A stretch of DNA of 64,000 bases from Euclidia mi (taxonomy: Eukaryota; Arthropoda; Insecta; Lepidoptera; Erebidae), in the NCBI GenBank assembly GCA_944739405.2, contig OX123193.2, forward strand, positions 12,098,331 to 12,162,330, read 5' to 3'. This document shows positions 35,301-50,300 of this stretch, in pieces. Each line of letters begins with the position of its first letter. Position 1 is the first letter of the stretch. A program made the translations under genes and the position numbers. Below the pieces are notes generated by a model. The model did no database searches, was not told the DNA's origin, and was given only the letters and a program-made list of their open reading frames with translations.

Positions 35301-38300
35301 AGGCCTCCCCCAAGGCTCCCACACAGACCGATCCTGAGCCACCCGCACACATCCGCTGCCCGTGACCCTAACAAGACCGTCCGTCCACTTTGCGGGAGGC
35401 CTACCTCTGCTACGACGTTCTGTGCGTGGCCTTCGATTCTTCTGGCTATGTGCCCTGCCCTCTGCCACTTCAGCCTAATTATTCGGAGAGCTATGTCGGT
35501 GATTTTGGTTCGCCTGCGGATCCCCTCATTTCTGATTCGATCTCGCAGGGAAACTCCGGGCATACCTCTCTCCATCGCCCTCCGAGTGACCCGGAGCTTC
35601 CGGATAAGGCCCATAGTTAGCGACCACGTCTCGGCTCCGTAGATCATCACACAACAATAATAATACCTTTTTACAAACCCTAAGCAATGTAATCAGATAC
35701 TTATTATAATAATTCGTATTTATCGCCTGCATTTTTGTGTGAAAGCATGTCTAAATTAATGTACAAATTGAAAAATAGAGCTATGCATTTGTATGCATTG
35801 TGTTGAATTAGCTTGACAGGCACAGGGCAGTTGTGGCACAGTTGTAATTCTTGCAGTTCAGTTGCAGACGAGTTGCAGACTTCAATTATATGTATATGTT
35901 ACTGGCGCCGTATTCGTGCGCTAAGAAAAAGTATAGGTAGGTACATGTAGTTTGCTTGTAGTGTCTCACAAATGAGCCAATTATATTGTTCACACATGCA
36001 TTTATTCATGGTGAACAATGAAGTTTTCAAATCTGTTTTACCGATTCTCCTAATTGATAGATCCCAGATTTTTGGTTCTCGTCATCCAAACTCTGCGCTC
36101 ACAGACCATGCCGCGACCTCTTACCGTTCATCGATAAATAGTACCACGTCTATATTTAACTACGTATTTAGAGAGGCTCCGGAATCGAGGAAGTGTCTAT
36201 TGTTATCCACTAAGTGACGCTTAATGACCCTCGACTATGTTTTTTTTTTTAGGAAAACTTGCTATATTATCCGAGGTCATTGTATCGATTGTCGTATATG
36301 CGGTATGCCCTTACACTAGCGCTACTAGAACAGCGCGGTAGACTAATCTATGCGTGTAGCCTTAACCTGCTGCTTGTACTACGCACTTACATTACAATGA
36401 GAAAGTATGTTAAGTGAATTATTCTTGTCGACTTATTAATACTTACATCACGTGTTACGTAAGTCTGCAAAGACAATATTATTTTAAGAGAATCGTACTT
36501 GAGACAACTTCAGCTGTTGCGTTTGTACAAGGTATATGACTGTTTGCTACGTGCTGTGGCATAATTTAGCATTTAATGTATCATCATCATACTCAGCCCT
36601 TTATACTGTCCCATGGCTGGGCACGGGCCTCTTCTCACTATGAGAAGGGTAAGGCCATAGTCCACCACGCTGGCCTAGTGCGGGTTGGCAGACTTCACAT
36701 GTCTTTCGAGAACATTCTGGAGAAGTCTCAGACATGCAGGTTTCCTTACGGTGTTTTCCTTCACCGTTTAGCAAGCGATAATTAACAATTTAATACTCAC
36801 ATAACTCCGAAGTTATCGGTGCGCGCCGTGGATTCGAACCCGGACCTGCATAGCAGTTTGTCGGTCTCTCCACTAGTCTATGGCTGCTATTATATGATTT
36901 AATGTACCTATAATTGGTTATATATACAATATTTAAGCCCGGTTATCCTGCCTAGCTACGCAGCCTAGAAATGTTGCTTGTTACATGATTCTTCCCACAA
37001 GGACCTATATTATGTTTTCGTAAACTATAGGTACACTATATGACTATACTACGGTTAGTAATGGTAAAATATCAGTATTGATATATACCTACCTACTATT
37101 GCGGCACATGCAGATGCAATATCATAGTTACCTATATGAATTACTAGCGACCTATGCAAGCTTTGCACGAGTAGGTATTGTGTTTAATAGTAGGTAGGTA
37201 TACTTAATACATATGTATAATAATTAAATCAAAACCTTCCCAAATTATACATCTAAATCTTCCTCACGAATTGGTTTGGATTTTACTATCCCAAAGATAG
37301 GATAAAATGCCTATAACCAAGACATGATTAAGAAGTGGATGCTGATGGTTTCAATGTGAGTGTTTATTAGACTCAAGACACAACAAACATATTATCAAAG
37401 CAGCGCTGTTTTAAAAAAAGTACATTTGACATATTATTCACAGTGTTTTATCGTGTTGTGATGTTTTCTTGTAATTTGTTTTAAGTAACAATTTAGCATC
37501 AAGCCCACGTATTTTAGCGAGTGGCTGTAGATAAGGAAGCTGGTAATTTACCTACCTTTTGCCAGCTATATTTTGAGGCTCGCGTCTTTTACCTCATATT
37601 AAAAACCTCTAAGTAAGACAATCAAAAGATTGCTGTGATATTGCCCAACGAAATATTACAGCTAACTACATTATCTAAACACAAATTCTCGTTTATTTCT
37701 ATGGTTTCTTCCCTTTGCCATGAACTGTTCGGATTACATTAGTAACAAAGTAACTGTTGCCTATATAGGGTAGCCTGATAAAAGCTGTGTTAGTGTGGAC
37801 TAGACGGCGACCTTGGCACACTTGCGATACTATCATAATGTGCACGAGTTCACCTCGCTCCATGTCCACCTAACGATAAAGGTATTGCTGCTTTAACCCA
37901 TTAACGCCCAAAATAAAACTGCTAGTAAAAAATATTTGATTATGTTATTCATTGCTTTATTATAGACTTATCAAAAGGAAAATGAACAAAAAAGTGAAAA
38001 AATATTTCTGACTTAAAAAATATAAGGGCGTACTTGTCCGAGTACAACGGGCAGATTAGGTATGAAATTGTCCAAAGCAAGGTCTCTCGACACACAAGGT
38101 TTTCATGCAAACCATACAACGCCATCGAACGCGGTTGTGGCAAATAAAACACCGCAACTGATTTTCAATGCGCTCCGAATTGTGACCGTTATTATTTCGT
38201 TTAATATCAATGATTGAAGATGATGTAGGTCGATTCTTAGTTTTTGTTGGGCGTACGTATGCGCGTGCTAAAATTCTTCCGAACGATAATTGATCCATAT

Positions 38301-41300
38301 AGGTCGTTATCCCATCCTGCTTGCTCAGTAAGACATGCAGACGCCAAGCATTGGAGACAACCATATCTAATAGGTAAGTGAAGATAACCCACCACCATGT
38401 TTTTCCTTTTATGGCTACTCGATATAGGCTTATTGACTGATCCATTTGGTCAACTCCGCCCATACCCTTATTATAATTTATAAATTGTCTGGGAATATTG
38501 AAATCAACTTTTTGCTTCCGAACATTGCACCATCTCTTCACCTTCCCCAAACGACCAATGACATCATAGTTTGATCCCATTGTGACGATATTATTGTTCT
38601 TCCAGCGCACGATAGTAATAGTAATTTGTTCTTTATATCAAAACGATAGTCGAATTCTGCTCTTGGTTTCTTTTTCTATCCTTTACAGAGGTAACTGGAC
38701 ATTTCTTTGTTCGGTTATCGCGTATGGTACCCGTTGCCCTGTAGCATAAGAGTCGTAGATCATGTAAAAGTTGATAATTTGTAAAGAAATTGTCAAAGTA
38801 TAATGATGTGTTCATTGGGAACAATTGGCATTTTTGCTAGTAAGCTTTTCACAACTCTTTCTCCTAGAGGATCAGCAGATACTTCGTTTGACTTTCCACA
38901 ATATACGTCAAAAGCGTAGCAATATGCATCTGAACTTGTCGTTGCCCAATTCCGACAGACGCACAGGTTTACCCATAATATATTGTTTCACGGGATGGCG
39001 GCCAAAGTACTTTATCATGGATTCATACACAGATAAACTGTCATGGAAACCCCCCATTGACAAGAATTCTTCTTCGGGCTTCTTCTAGCCTTGAATAATC
39101 ATTTTGGCTTGTAAAAACGGAACGGTTCGCCATTGCAAAATATATGAAAACACCTGTAAAAATAGAACATAAGTGCCCATTGTACTCGCCTGAGTACAGT
39201 AAACTAAAATGAATCTTCTTACGTGTTTATCATAAGAAGTTATTACTAAAAGAGTATTATATGATGGAATACAAAACAACAATGACTTATCATCAATAAA
39301 AAATGAAAAAACTTTGGGATTTATAATAAATCCTTATTATTGTATCTTACCTTGACACGTTGGTTCACAATCCGTACTTGTCACTAACAAATTTGATGTA
39401 AAAAAAAACAAACTACCCCCACAATTATGTTGTCATTCACATCTATGTTATCTGGCCATAATATAATTCTTGAGATCGAGTAAAACCACAGACTGATAAT
39501 ATTGAAATATGCATTATTGTAGCAGTACTCGCGCGAGTACGGCGGGCGTTAATGGGTTAAATTAAAGAATTTAGAACGAAATCCATGCCCCGTATTGTAC
39601 AAGCACGAATAATAGAAAAAGTAGAATATGCTCATTTTTAGGGTTCCGTACCTAAAAGGTAAAAAACGGGACCCTATTACTAAGCCTCCGCTGTCTGTCT
39701 GTCCCAGGCTGTATCTCATAAACCGTGATAGCTAGAAAGCTGAAATTTACTTATTAATTCACAAATTATGTATTTCGGTTGCTGCTATAACAACAAATAC
39801 TAAAAATAAAAAATAAAAATAATAAGGGGGAGTCCCCTACAATAAACGTGTTTTTTTCGTATTTTTTTGCTCAAAATTACTAACGGTAACAGGTAGACGC
39901 TTAAAATTTTCACAGACGATGTATTTGTATATTACCTTTCAAAATAAATAATGAAATAAAAAAAGTAAATAATAAAGGGGGCGCTGCCATACAACAAACG
40001 TAATTTTAAGCAATTTGTTACTCGATCTTAATAAACAGGTAGAAACTTAAAAAAACATAAATAAGTATAGGTACATACAACAAACGTGATTTTCTTTTAT
40101 AGATGATGGCAAGGAACCCTTCGTGCGCGAGTCCGACTCGCACTTACCCAATTTTTTATTAAGAACTGGAGAATTCCCGCAGCTACGTCTGCACATTTTA
40201 CAATGTAACCATTTCTTTCTGATCCCGTGGGTATTTCGGTAAATTCCTTCTTAGTGCATCCCTATGGCCCCAAGGAACATACAACATGGCAAATTTCAGC
40301 TTCTCGCGCCCAATAGTATTGGCTGTGCGTTCTCGGTCAGCCAGACAGTAACGCAATAATTTTATTTATACAGACTACCCAGGCCCAGATGTTTATCATA
40401 TTAATTTAAAATGTTAGATTAGATTCTGCTGTGTTATTTATAAGTTCTTCGTTATATAAGTGCATAGCACGTTTTAAATTAAAGTAACCGGTTTGATATT
40501 TGCCAAAGCTATTATTTTTACAAAAAACATGTAAGTAGTTTTAGCATGTGGTTATTTATTACATGCACATGATACAGGAGAATGTATTAAACTGACCAAA
40601 AATCACGTATTGTGTGAAATCTAAACTAGCGTTTGCAAAAAGTTCTTCTTGCACAATGTAATCTCACGCATAGATGTAAAATGCATAATAAATTAATATA
40701 TTACAATACTTCCTACGACAGCAAAACTAGTTTAGAATGTTTGTAAATATAACATTACGTGTTTACGATTAATGCTGACGTAAGCTGGGGAGTTTTAATG
40801 GATTATTATCCATTGTAACATTAGGAAATGACGTCAAAACAACCGATATTACATATATTCAAGTCGAGTACAAATATTTTATGTATATTGTAATTTTTTT
40901 GCATCGTAATGTAACTGATTCGGTTACAAAACTTGTTCCGCTTGTAAAGAAGCAACCGACATGTTAAGTAGGTAATAATACGGGCTATATTAATCTATAA
41001 ATAAATATGGCTATATATTTTCAACTAGCTGTTCTCCGCGACTTTATCTTCGTGATTTGCTCGAGATCAGCGACATCTACCGGGGCAAATAATAGCCTAT
41101 ATGTAGCCCATAACGTTATCTATCTTCCAATGAAAAGAACAAAAAAATTGGTTCAGCCATTCCAGAGATTACCCCGGACAAACAGAAAGAAAGACAGACA
41201 GACAAACAAAATGTAAAAAAACAGTTGTTTAAGACTTGGTATCGTGTATTAATACGCACTTGAAAAACGGTTATTTTGAAATCACAGACTTGTGCTTCTC

Positions 41301-44300
41301 TTCCCCAGATTCCTGGACGGGCGTATGTTCGCGACGTGTTCAGACGACACAACCATAGCCCTGTGGGACGTTAGAAACCTCAAAAAGAAAATCCGACTGC
41401 TCCTAGGTCACTCGAAATGGGTGAAAAACATAGAATTCTCCGTAAAAGACAAACTGCTAGTGACATCAGGTTTAGACGGCAGTATATACACATGGGACAT
41501 TAATTCTTATACAGAATGTAATTTGTTATACCAAAGAGTGTTTCATACGTCTAGTCTGATGCGGTGCAGACTGTCGCCCGACGCGAGACAGATGGTTATG
41601 TGTACCACCGGCGGACTGATCGTCATTATACACGATTTGAACCTGTCTACCTTGTCACAGGACTTACATGGATTTAAGGTATGTGTACAATCAATTATCG
41701 AGTTTAGTTTTATTTTTCATTTAAAGCACAATGCTGTCACATTTTGACACGTGTTTTTGTGACTTTTGTGTATTTTTGTATACCATGATTTTCTATGTCT
41801 GATGACGACCACTCTATACTGACTATTACTGACCCTCTAAAGCTGTCACTCACTAAAGTAGTGACGAGTAGAAGACTACTTTTTTTAATGCAGTAGGCTG
41901 CAAACTAGGTTTTGCTTTTCTCCTTGGCCGATTACTTTCACCCATGGAGAAAAGAAACACCAGAGCGGAGCCACAAATGCGTTGCGGCCCTTTGCGATGG
42001 GAAAAGAGAAGAGGAGCAGAGCAGGATGAGGTCCAAGGAAAAAGAGATAGGGCCTTAGACACTCTCACTCATCTCTCTCACTGTTACTTTATGTCGATGT
42101 TTTGCATCAGTATATTTCAACATAACCTTCTTCAGTTCATTAGTTAATGCCGTAAGACCACTTAATGACAGTCTCCTTAAATTTTATTAAGCTAAAACGC
42201 CTGTCTGAGGTCACTTTGGAATATACACAATATATCGTTGCTAATGAAAACGAACATAACCAAAAATAACACAATAATCTGCAACCATTCATCTTCTTAT
42301 ATACCTACTAAGTATCCCGTTTGTACATTTGCAGCCGAACCTGTACCGGCTGATGCAGATGAGCCAGCAGCTGATCCCGATCGCGGCGATGTACGACCAC
42401 CTATTCGACGCGTCGCGCAAGGAGAACCGCGTCGAGTTCGTCTCTGACTTCCCCGATGGCAACGATGCTGAGGTTGTCAGCGCTCTGCAGGTATGGAGCA
42501 CACATTTTATATTATATCTCGACTCCTATGGTAGCGTATCCTCCCTCTCCTAGGAGGACGCGGTTGTTACCTGAGTAAGGTCTTAGTACTATTCAGATGC
42601 ATTTCAGGGGCGGCAGGTGCTTCAGGACTAAAGTCTCCTTCCACTCCAAAGCATCTACTTTCTTCCAATGACTTTTTAGTATTTCTCTGGATAAAACCTT
42701 CCTTGTCCGGGTTGAACTTTAAGTCGACGATGTAAGGGTGTCAAATTGTCAATTATTAAGTATATTTCAATTCGGATGACAGGACGGGTTGTCAATTTAC
42801 TGATACCAATAATTATCCGGCAGCTCCATTCAAGACAATGACGTATGGCTATCACACGTGGCACGTAATAATATGCTTAACGGGTTACAGGGAGCTTCTG
42901 AAGTAGAGTAGAGCCGTATGTTAGACATAGATCGAGTTGTGTGAAGAGCCTTGAGGGTAGCCTATATTTAGCAGTAGACATCTTTGGGCTAAGTTGATCA
43001 CTATGAAATGTCGCGAAAATACGCCAAGAATGCTACATTCGGGTGGCAGTACCCACAATCGAATTTAAGACCTGCACATGTCCGTGGTACTCAAACTTTC
43101 ATTTGCGTGTGGGGGAATAATGGTATGGTGTACCTGAACAATACCTTACCTCCAACTACATAGAAGGATGTTTAGACCAGGCTTGGTGATCGTACCTGGT
43201 GGTCTGCACTCCAACAGTAGTTCAGAACTTGTGTATATAGTAATAACATGTGCGAATTTTAATAGCGTGATTCAGGACAGTTTGGTTGGTGTCCGTTAGA
43301 TGTCGCCAGTAATGGTTGTCTTCGCCATTGATTGGTAGATGGCCTCAATGGTGCAGATACCGCTACACGTGTATATTATATCTTATACTTCAGCAGTCTC
43401 AGCCGTACAAAATCATCAAGCAATTCTTACAAATTGTAACAATGGGATGCATTTATTTTGTTGGTTTTTTTCCTGTGAGCAGGTCATGGTCCAGACCATG
43501 ACTGTGTCATTAACCCATGGAAAAAGATACAATCGTTTTCCGATTATTGTGTATGATATCTTAAAATTTAACTATCCAGTAAAATTTTAAGATTCTAGAA
43601 GTACGAACAGTTGCAAACCTAACTGGTCTGAATGTAGTCACGAATGGCTGCGCTACCTGCAAGTTTTAATTACAATGGAGAAACAATTGTCTCTCTCTTA
43701 ACATTTTAAAATTTTGATAAATTTAGTTAAAGAAAGAATACTAAACCTAAAAAAATATATTTTAAAATAAGAGACTGTTATTTCTGTATTTTATGATCAT
43801 GATTAAGGGAAGTGACGGGACATGGATAACGAATAAGGCAACTGCATCAGCTGTTGTTGCAGAGAGTGAGGTAGAGAGATATGCACAGAGATACATAGTC
43901 TTGAATACATGTAAATAATTATGTTTATTTATTGTTTTTATAGGTACACCCACAAGGATGGAGCGCATTAAGCAGGAACATTAGCCACGATGACAAATCA
44001 GAGGTAAGACAAAGCGGAAAAAAGATATCAAAGACCTTTAATAAAAAAATGTTCTTTAATGATCCTTAATTACTCTAATTATGACAGTATATAATCACTA
44101 TCTGCGATTAGTTGACATTTAGCCTTATTATTGCCATTGTCAGGGTTTACATTGTTATTAGTGATGATTATGCTTTGTGTATTGTTTTTCTACAATTTGT
44201 ACTAGTTGGAGCCTAAGGTCTTCTGGTATATAATAATAAATAGGTCTTGTCAGATAAAAATGATAGATAATTTATATTGACAAAATAAGAACTCTTCAAT

Positions 44301-47300
44301 CTGAAACAATAATAGATTTTCTTCATTGAGTGCTCACATCACGCATGGGTAGGTTAATGAATTATGCTGAAATAGTGGTAAAAGTTTTAGAAGTGTGAAA
44401 TATGCAAGACGTAGATAAAACTTGTTCATAAACTAGGCCGTAAGATATTCAAATTATTTTAATTGCCATAAATATGTAATGTAGGGTGCATAGGGTTCCC
44501 ACCAAGAACTTAGGGTCCCAAGCCAACCTCACCTGCAAGTGGTGCACCTACCGATAAACGGATGAGGCTCTGGCAAACAAAATATCCCGATTAGTGGCAA
44601 TAGGCTCGCCACAGTCGCCACCTATTACGTGGGATCAAAACACTGGCGAAAAGTGGGCGTTTAATATGCCTCTGCCTACCCCTTCGGGGAAACAGGCGTG
44701 AGTCTATGTATGTATGTAAATATGTAATAATAAAAATAAGACTATTATGTAATGTAAATTCATTCATATTTTACATTAGTTACTCGTGTAAACGAACAGG
44801 TTATTTATATTAAAATATTTTGTTTATTATGTATGTTGTTAAAACACGGTATTCTGAGTTTTGTTTTAGAGCATCTTGTTACACTGAACTGCATTGTAAA
44901 AATAGAAAGCTCTTCCTGCATATGGTATGCCTTAAGCAGATAAAATTATGTAAAATTTGTCGATCAAGGAATATAAATGTATTGAATACAGACTTATATG
45001 TATGTTTGATATAGTAGTGCCGACTAAAGAAGATTGTGTTCTATTCAATTCTTTCTTATAAGTACTCAAAAAAACTTACATGACAGTTAAAATTTAAATA
45101 AGTATACAGGTCTCCCAAAGTGATAATGCGCATAGAAATCTTCGTCACTGTCCGGCAACGGTCGTATTCCCCGAGCGTCGGAAGACGATATGTATATAGA
45201 GTTGTTAAGTGCTTAATTTAGTAAAATTATGTTTTTTGTGCTAAAAAAAATAAATATTGATTTATCAGTAAAGAAATTTGATTCGATAGTTCCATATAAG
45301 TAAATAGTGAAGAAAACCACACGATAGCGAATATGCTACAATTTTAGTTGAATTGATTTACTTCGATTATAATACTTTTTAAGTGTCTTGCTGTAGCTGG
45401 TGTAATGATGGAAGAAAAGAAGGTTTAAGTAATACAAGGTTTATATTAGAAGAATAAATGGTTTTCAAACACAGGTTACATTAAAATCTTAGAAATCTAA
45501 TCATAATATCTCAGTTCAAAAGTATTTACAGCAGTGATCATTCCAGAATAATATTACAATTACAAAAAAAATAATCAGAATCAGGGAGGATCTCTATTCC
45601 TGACATCGTAAATTCATCAGAACTTTCATTATGCTCTTGTTCATTGACACTTTCCTCACTGCTATCACCTGTGTAAATAATCATTTCATCAGAAAAACTA
45701 TCGATTCTTGGGTCAAATTTTATATATTCATCTTCGCATTTAACAGCATGATCACAAACTTTTTTCCATTCTTCTGGTCCTATATTATTGATTTTTTCTA
45801 ATATAGCATCTTTAACTGACATGACAGTCATTGCAATATTTTTTTTTTGGCTACGTGTTGCTTTATTTGGGACCAAATATTTTCAATGGGGTTAAAATCG
45901 GGATGATATGGTGGCAATCGTATAATTTGATGCCCACGTTCCTCCATTATACGGTCAATGACAAATTCTGTGTATTTCTCTTTATGTCTTTTTATAATTT
46001 CATACAAATCGGGTTTCAGTTTCTTTAGGTCATGATTGCGTAGCCAAGCTTGATAACGTTCCGCGTTTATTTCTGTATGATAATCACATTCTGAGTCGAC
46101 ACATTTATGTAACATTAGAGCCCCTGGGACGAAGCCTTTTTCATTGCCTGCGTGTACAATAATTATTCTCTCTCCTTTGGAAATGGGTTGTTTGATACCT
46201 TTTTTGCTGCTATCTTGTCAAGTTTTACCCTTAGTATGATATGTATGCACGTATGACTCGTCCATAAACACTATATTTCTACCAGAATTCCTCAGCTGTT
46301 GTATTTCTCTGAGATATTTGATCCTTTTTAAACGTATATCATGCTTTTCCATAAGTAACCGTCTGTTATTATCAGTTTTCAGAAACCTAAACCCCATTTC
46401 TTTCAAGATCAGCCTTAAATTCTCTGCACAGCCTTTGAAATTAATAGCTTCGATCAACTTTTTTCTCAAATTATTTACAGTTGGGAGTTCTTTGAGCGTC
46501 AAGTGAAAATTATATATCATATTACGAATAACACAGTAGTCGAAATCATCAAGTCCCAGCCGAAATCTACTTTTAGGTTTCCCTTTTTTCGGCGTGGAAA
46601 ATTTCATTGATTGATTCTGTTTTTTTCGTTTAAAATATTAGTCAAAGTTCGTCGTGAAATTCCTGTAGCTTTTGTAACACGGTCCTGATTTTTTTTTAAA
46701 TAACCATCATGGTCTTTTTTGAAAACATTGGCTTCATTTAAGAAATAAAGGCACACATTAAATACCATTTGCCGTGCTTGTGACTTAAGTGGCTTTCCAC
46801 GTTTATTTTATCCATTCTGGAAGAATACGTCTGAAAGAAAATGGTATGGGCAGAGTTAGACATATTTTTATTTATTTGTTGTATTATTGCATTATGTACT
46901 AATATACTTTATAATATTATTTATTCCTATATCTATTTGTTTATTGTGTGTATCTTTTTAAAATGTTTTTTCTAGTACTTAATATGTATTTAAAGTAGGT
47001 ATTTTTAATTTTTTAATATTAACAAGCCGTGAAAAATGTTAGTATATTCATCTATTTTACAAAATAAACAATTAAAATTTGAATATAAACCTGGTTTTGT
47101 TTTCAAATTTACCTTTGAAAACAAAACCAAGAAGGGTGTGTAATAGCAGCTCTATATAATTCCACACAGAGAGAACACGTGCAGTCACCACCATTATATA
47201 AAGACGACTGACGGACCTTTGACGGATCGGCGACCGCCGCCGACCGCCCGAATTGTTTTCGATTGTATACACATAATATTCACTCCTATTTCTTTCGAAC

Positions 47301-50300
47301 AAGGTGCAAAATGCAAGTGCATTGTTTGGGGCTCTTACAATTCAATGATTCGGGTGTTTCCGGGAATACGACAATTAACGAAGATCTGCATGCGCATTAT
47401 TAATTTGGGAGTACTGTACATACATGTAATATGTAAAGGTGTAGCGTGATCCACATTCCACAAGTTTATTGTTTCGAGTTGTATTCCGTTGACAGTATGT
47501 TTGTAAAGTCTGCCGTGACACAAGGTTTATTTTTAACGAGATGGGGCGATGGTACAAGTTCTTTTTAGCGAGAGAGTAGTATTTAAAAAAAAAAAAGATC
47601 TAGACATGGTTATATTAATTATTGTAAGGCAAAGGTATTTCAACATCTTCCTCCTAGCGATATACCAGTTGCAGCCCGGAGTTCGCTTACGCGGCGTCCT
47701 ACGTGAGCGATTAAACGCGAACGCGGCTGTGGACGCGATCCGAGCGAATTCAATGCAGTGCGGTGTGATGCGAGTCTGTCCTATTTGCGCGCGAATCGTC
47801 TTACGCCATCACCGCCCTGCGCCCGCCGCCGTTCAGGGCGTCGCTCTTTAGTAACACGGAACCCTTCTAGGCGGCAAAGGTATTTTTGTGATAGTATAAT
47901 TTTATTATGGTGTGTGTATTACAGTGGACGTGCATCCACGACATCCAGGCGCACGGCGGCGGCGACAAGGACACGCGCGACCGCTCGCCGCCCGCACCCC
48001 CCGCCGCCCCGCCCGCCGCGCGACGATCCGGGCCGCGCCGCGCGCGCCTGCGACTGTACCGCATGCCGCGCGCCACCACGCCGCACGAGCCGTGCGTACT
48101 CACCTTTATATCTACACACTACCCACACGAACTTACCTCAAACAGAACGAATCCAGGAAGGTTTCAAGCCTATCTTTTCTTTCAATGACAAATATTTTTT
48201 TAGTTGCTTCACTACGGTCAAGACTCCCTCAAAAATTGAAATAATTTTTATTTAGGCAGTGTACGGGCAAACCCGTACAATACAATAGTTTTACTTTTAT
48301 GCTGACATCGATGCGCCGCGAAACACACATTTTATTATAATAAATACTTTTAGTCTACATCAGCAAATTATATCTCATATGGTTCAGTAGTCGTTGCAAC
48401 ACCGTACACCGCGCTACCTATCGCACATATAGCACCTTTTGCCGCGTATCGATCAATCAATCAATATCTGTAAATCTGTAAATTTTTGTGTTTTATCAAT
48501 ATATCATTATTTTACCTATCAATCCATCTTTGATTTGCGCATACCGCGTACAGGCAGACTTTACACCAAAAATACTCATCACCTAGTCAAATCAGATTAG
48601 CTGATGATCACCACATTTGCACTGTTTACTCTATGTTCGACACATGCAAGAGCACACAGCATCTTACGAGTATTTCTAAAGTGAAAACTAAATCAAACTT
48701 AGGGGGCATGCATAAATTACGTCACACATATTGGCTGGCAGCGGCTGGACACGGCGAGCCGAAAATCGGGCTCAGTAGTGTGCCCTTGAAGAGCCTATAT
48801 TTATGTCCGTAAAAAATATGATATAGCTAACTACCTACATATTATATTTTTACCAACCAATTCCGAAAAAAAATATAAATATCAGTTATTTGGAAGGATA
48901 TACTTCCCGTATGGTCCCATACAGTTTCAGGACAAAACATCGATGTTATCTTTTGTTAAAATAATTGATTTGTAGAAATGATTTTGTTTAAAGCAAGTGC
49001 TGCCGAATTGAGGAAAATCAAAGCCTGTCAAATATTCTAGGCAGCAACTTTCATATCGGTTTTATTTTTAACAGATCTCAAAGACATACATAATTAAAAC
49101 ATTGCCATTACATTTATAATGACAACCTTTTCTTGTACATATTTACTATTTATACGTAACGTAACCTAATATTTGTACGTAACCGACTGCCGAGACGATA
49201 GTCTCGGGTTCGATCCCCAGGTACCCCGGGCACACACCTCTGACTTTTCGAAGTTATGTGTGTATTAAAAATGTTAATTATCGCTCGCTTAATAATGGGC
49301 CCGGTAGATGGCAACAGGCTCGCCCCCTATTACATTGGGACCTAAACATAACTGGCTAAATGTGGGTGTGTATACACCTCTGCCTACCCCTTCGGGGATA
49401 AAAGGCGTGAAGTTATGTTATGTTAGTTATGTTATATTTACTATTTGCCAAAGAAATGTGGGTAAAACATGCGCATCTGCTATTTGCTTGCGTAAGCGAG
49501 TCATATTCATCGTACTATGTTTTATAAACTTTGGTTATCTTCGTAATTGTAGATGTTTAAATCTCTAATATTTGTATATTCATCAAGAAACGATTTTCGA
49601 TACTAAATCAAAAGTTCTATATCATTATGTTCATTCATTCAACTACAGCATAAATATATTTATGTATTTTATTTCTTATTATTTCTGTATATTTTATTGG
49701 TTTAATATTAATAAATACTACGGTAGCGCGATGCAGGGTATATTTTGTTGGTAATTTTTAAGTTGTTTATTTTGTTATATTTTAACAATCGAAAATTAAC
49801 TGAACCGAAGGCGTGCACTATTGAATCTTGTTAAAAATACGAATATTGTTATTTTGGGACTGGCCGCAAGTGTAACCATTGCAACAATAGGTAAACAGTA
49901 TTTTCAACCTGATTTTATTATGTTTCCTTTATTCTTTAGTTCTTGTATTTGTTTTACGTTGAAAATTTGCGATGGAATCGTAAATAATAAGTTCTACATA
50001 TCAGCGACATTAATAAAATGGTCCCGAGAGGAACATAAGTGTTCTGACCAAGTTAGTGTATAGACATGTTTTTTCACGCTTATTGCACATTTTTCTTTTG
50101 CAAAATAATATTTGTTCTATATTATCGATATTTTTTAAATATTTCCGTAAATAGAGGTAATCGTTTGTCGACAGATCGCCTCCCCCGTCCGTCCGCGTGC
50201 GTCGCTACCCCGAGGGGGAGGGCGGGCCCAGCACGTCGCAGGACGCGCCAAGCGTGCCCATGCCGGCCAATCGCTCGCGACTACTAGGGGTAAGCAACCC

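Noticed and set aside
36830..36850. tRNA gene candidate on the minus strand
   Set aside because: The B box is present but it belongs to a SINE head; no full tRNA fold is visible.
47549..48255. Overlapping Arg/Pro-rich frames around DCAF10 exon 6
   Set aside because: They are other-frame readings of the GC-rich exon and its flanks. Only the frame joined by 47925 continues the WD40 protein.
49190..49220. tRNA gene candidate with B-box-like sequence
   Set aside because: The cloverleaf cannot be completed and the sequence continues as a SINE body and tail.
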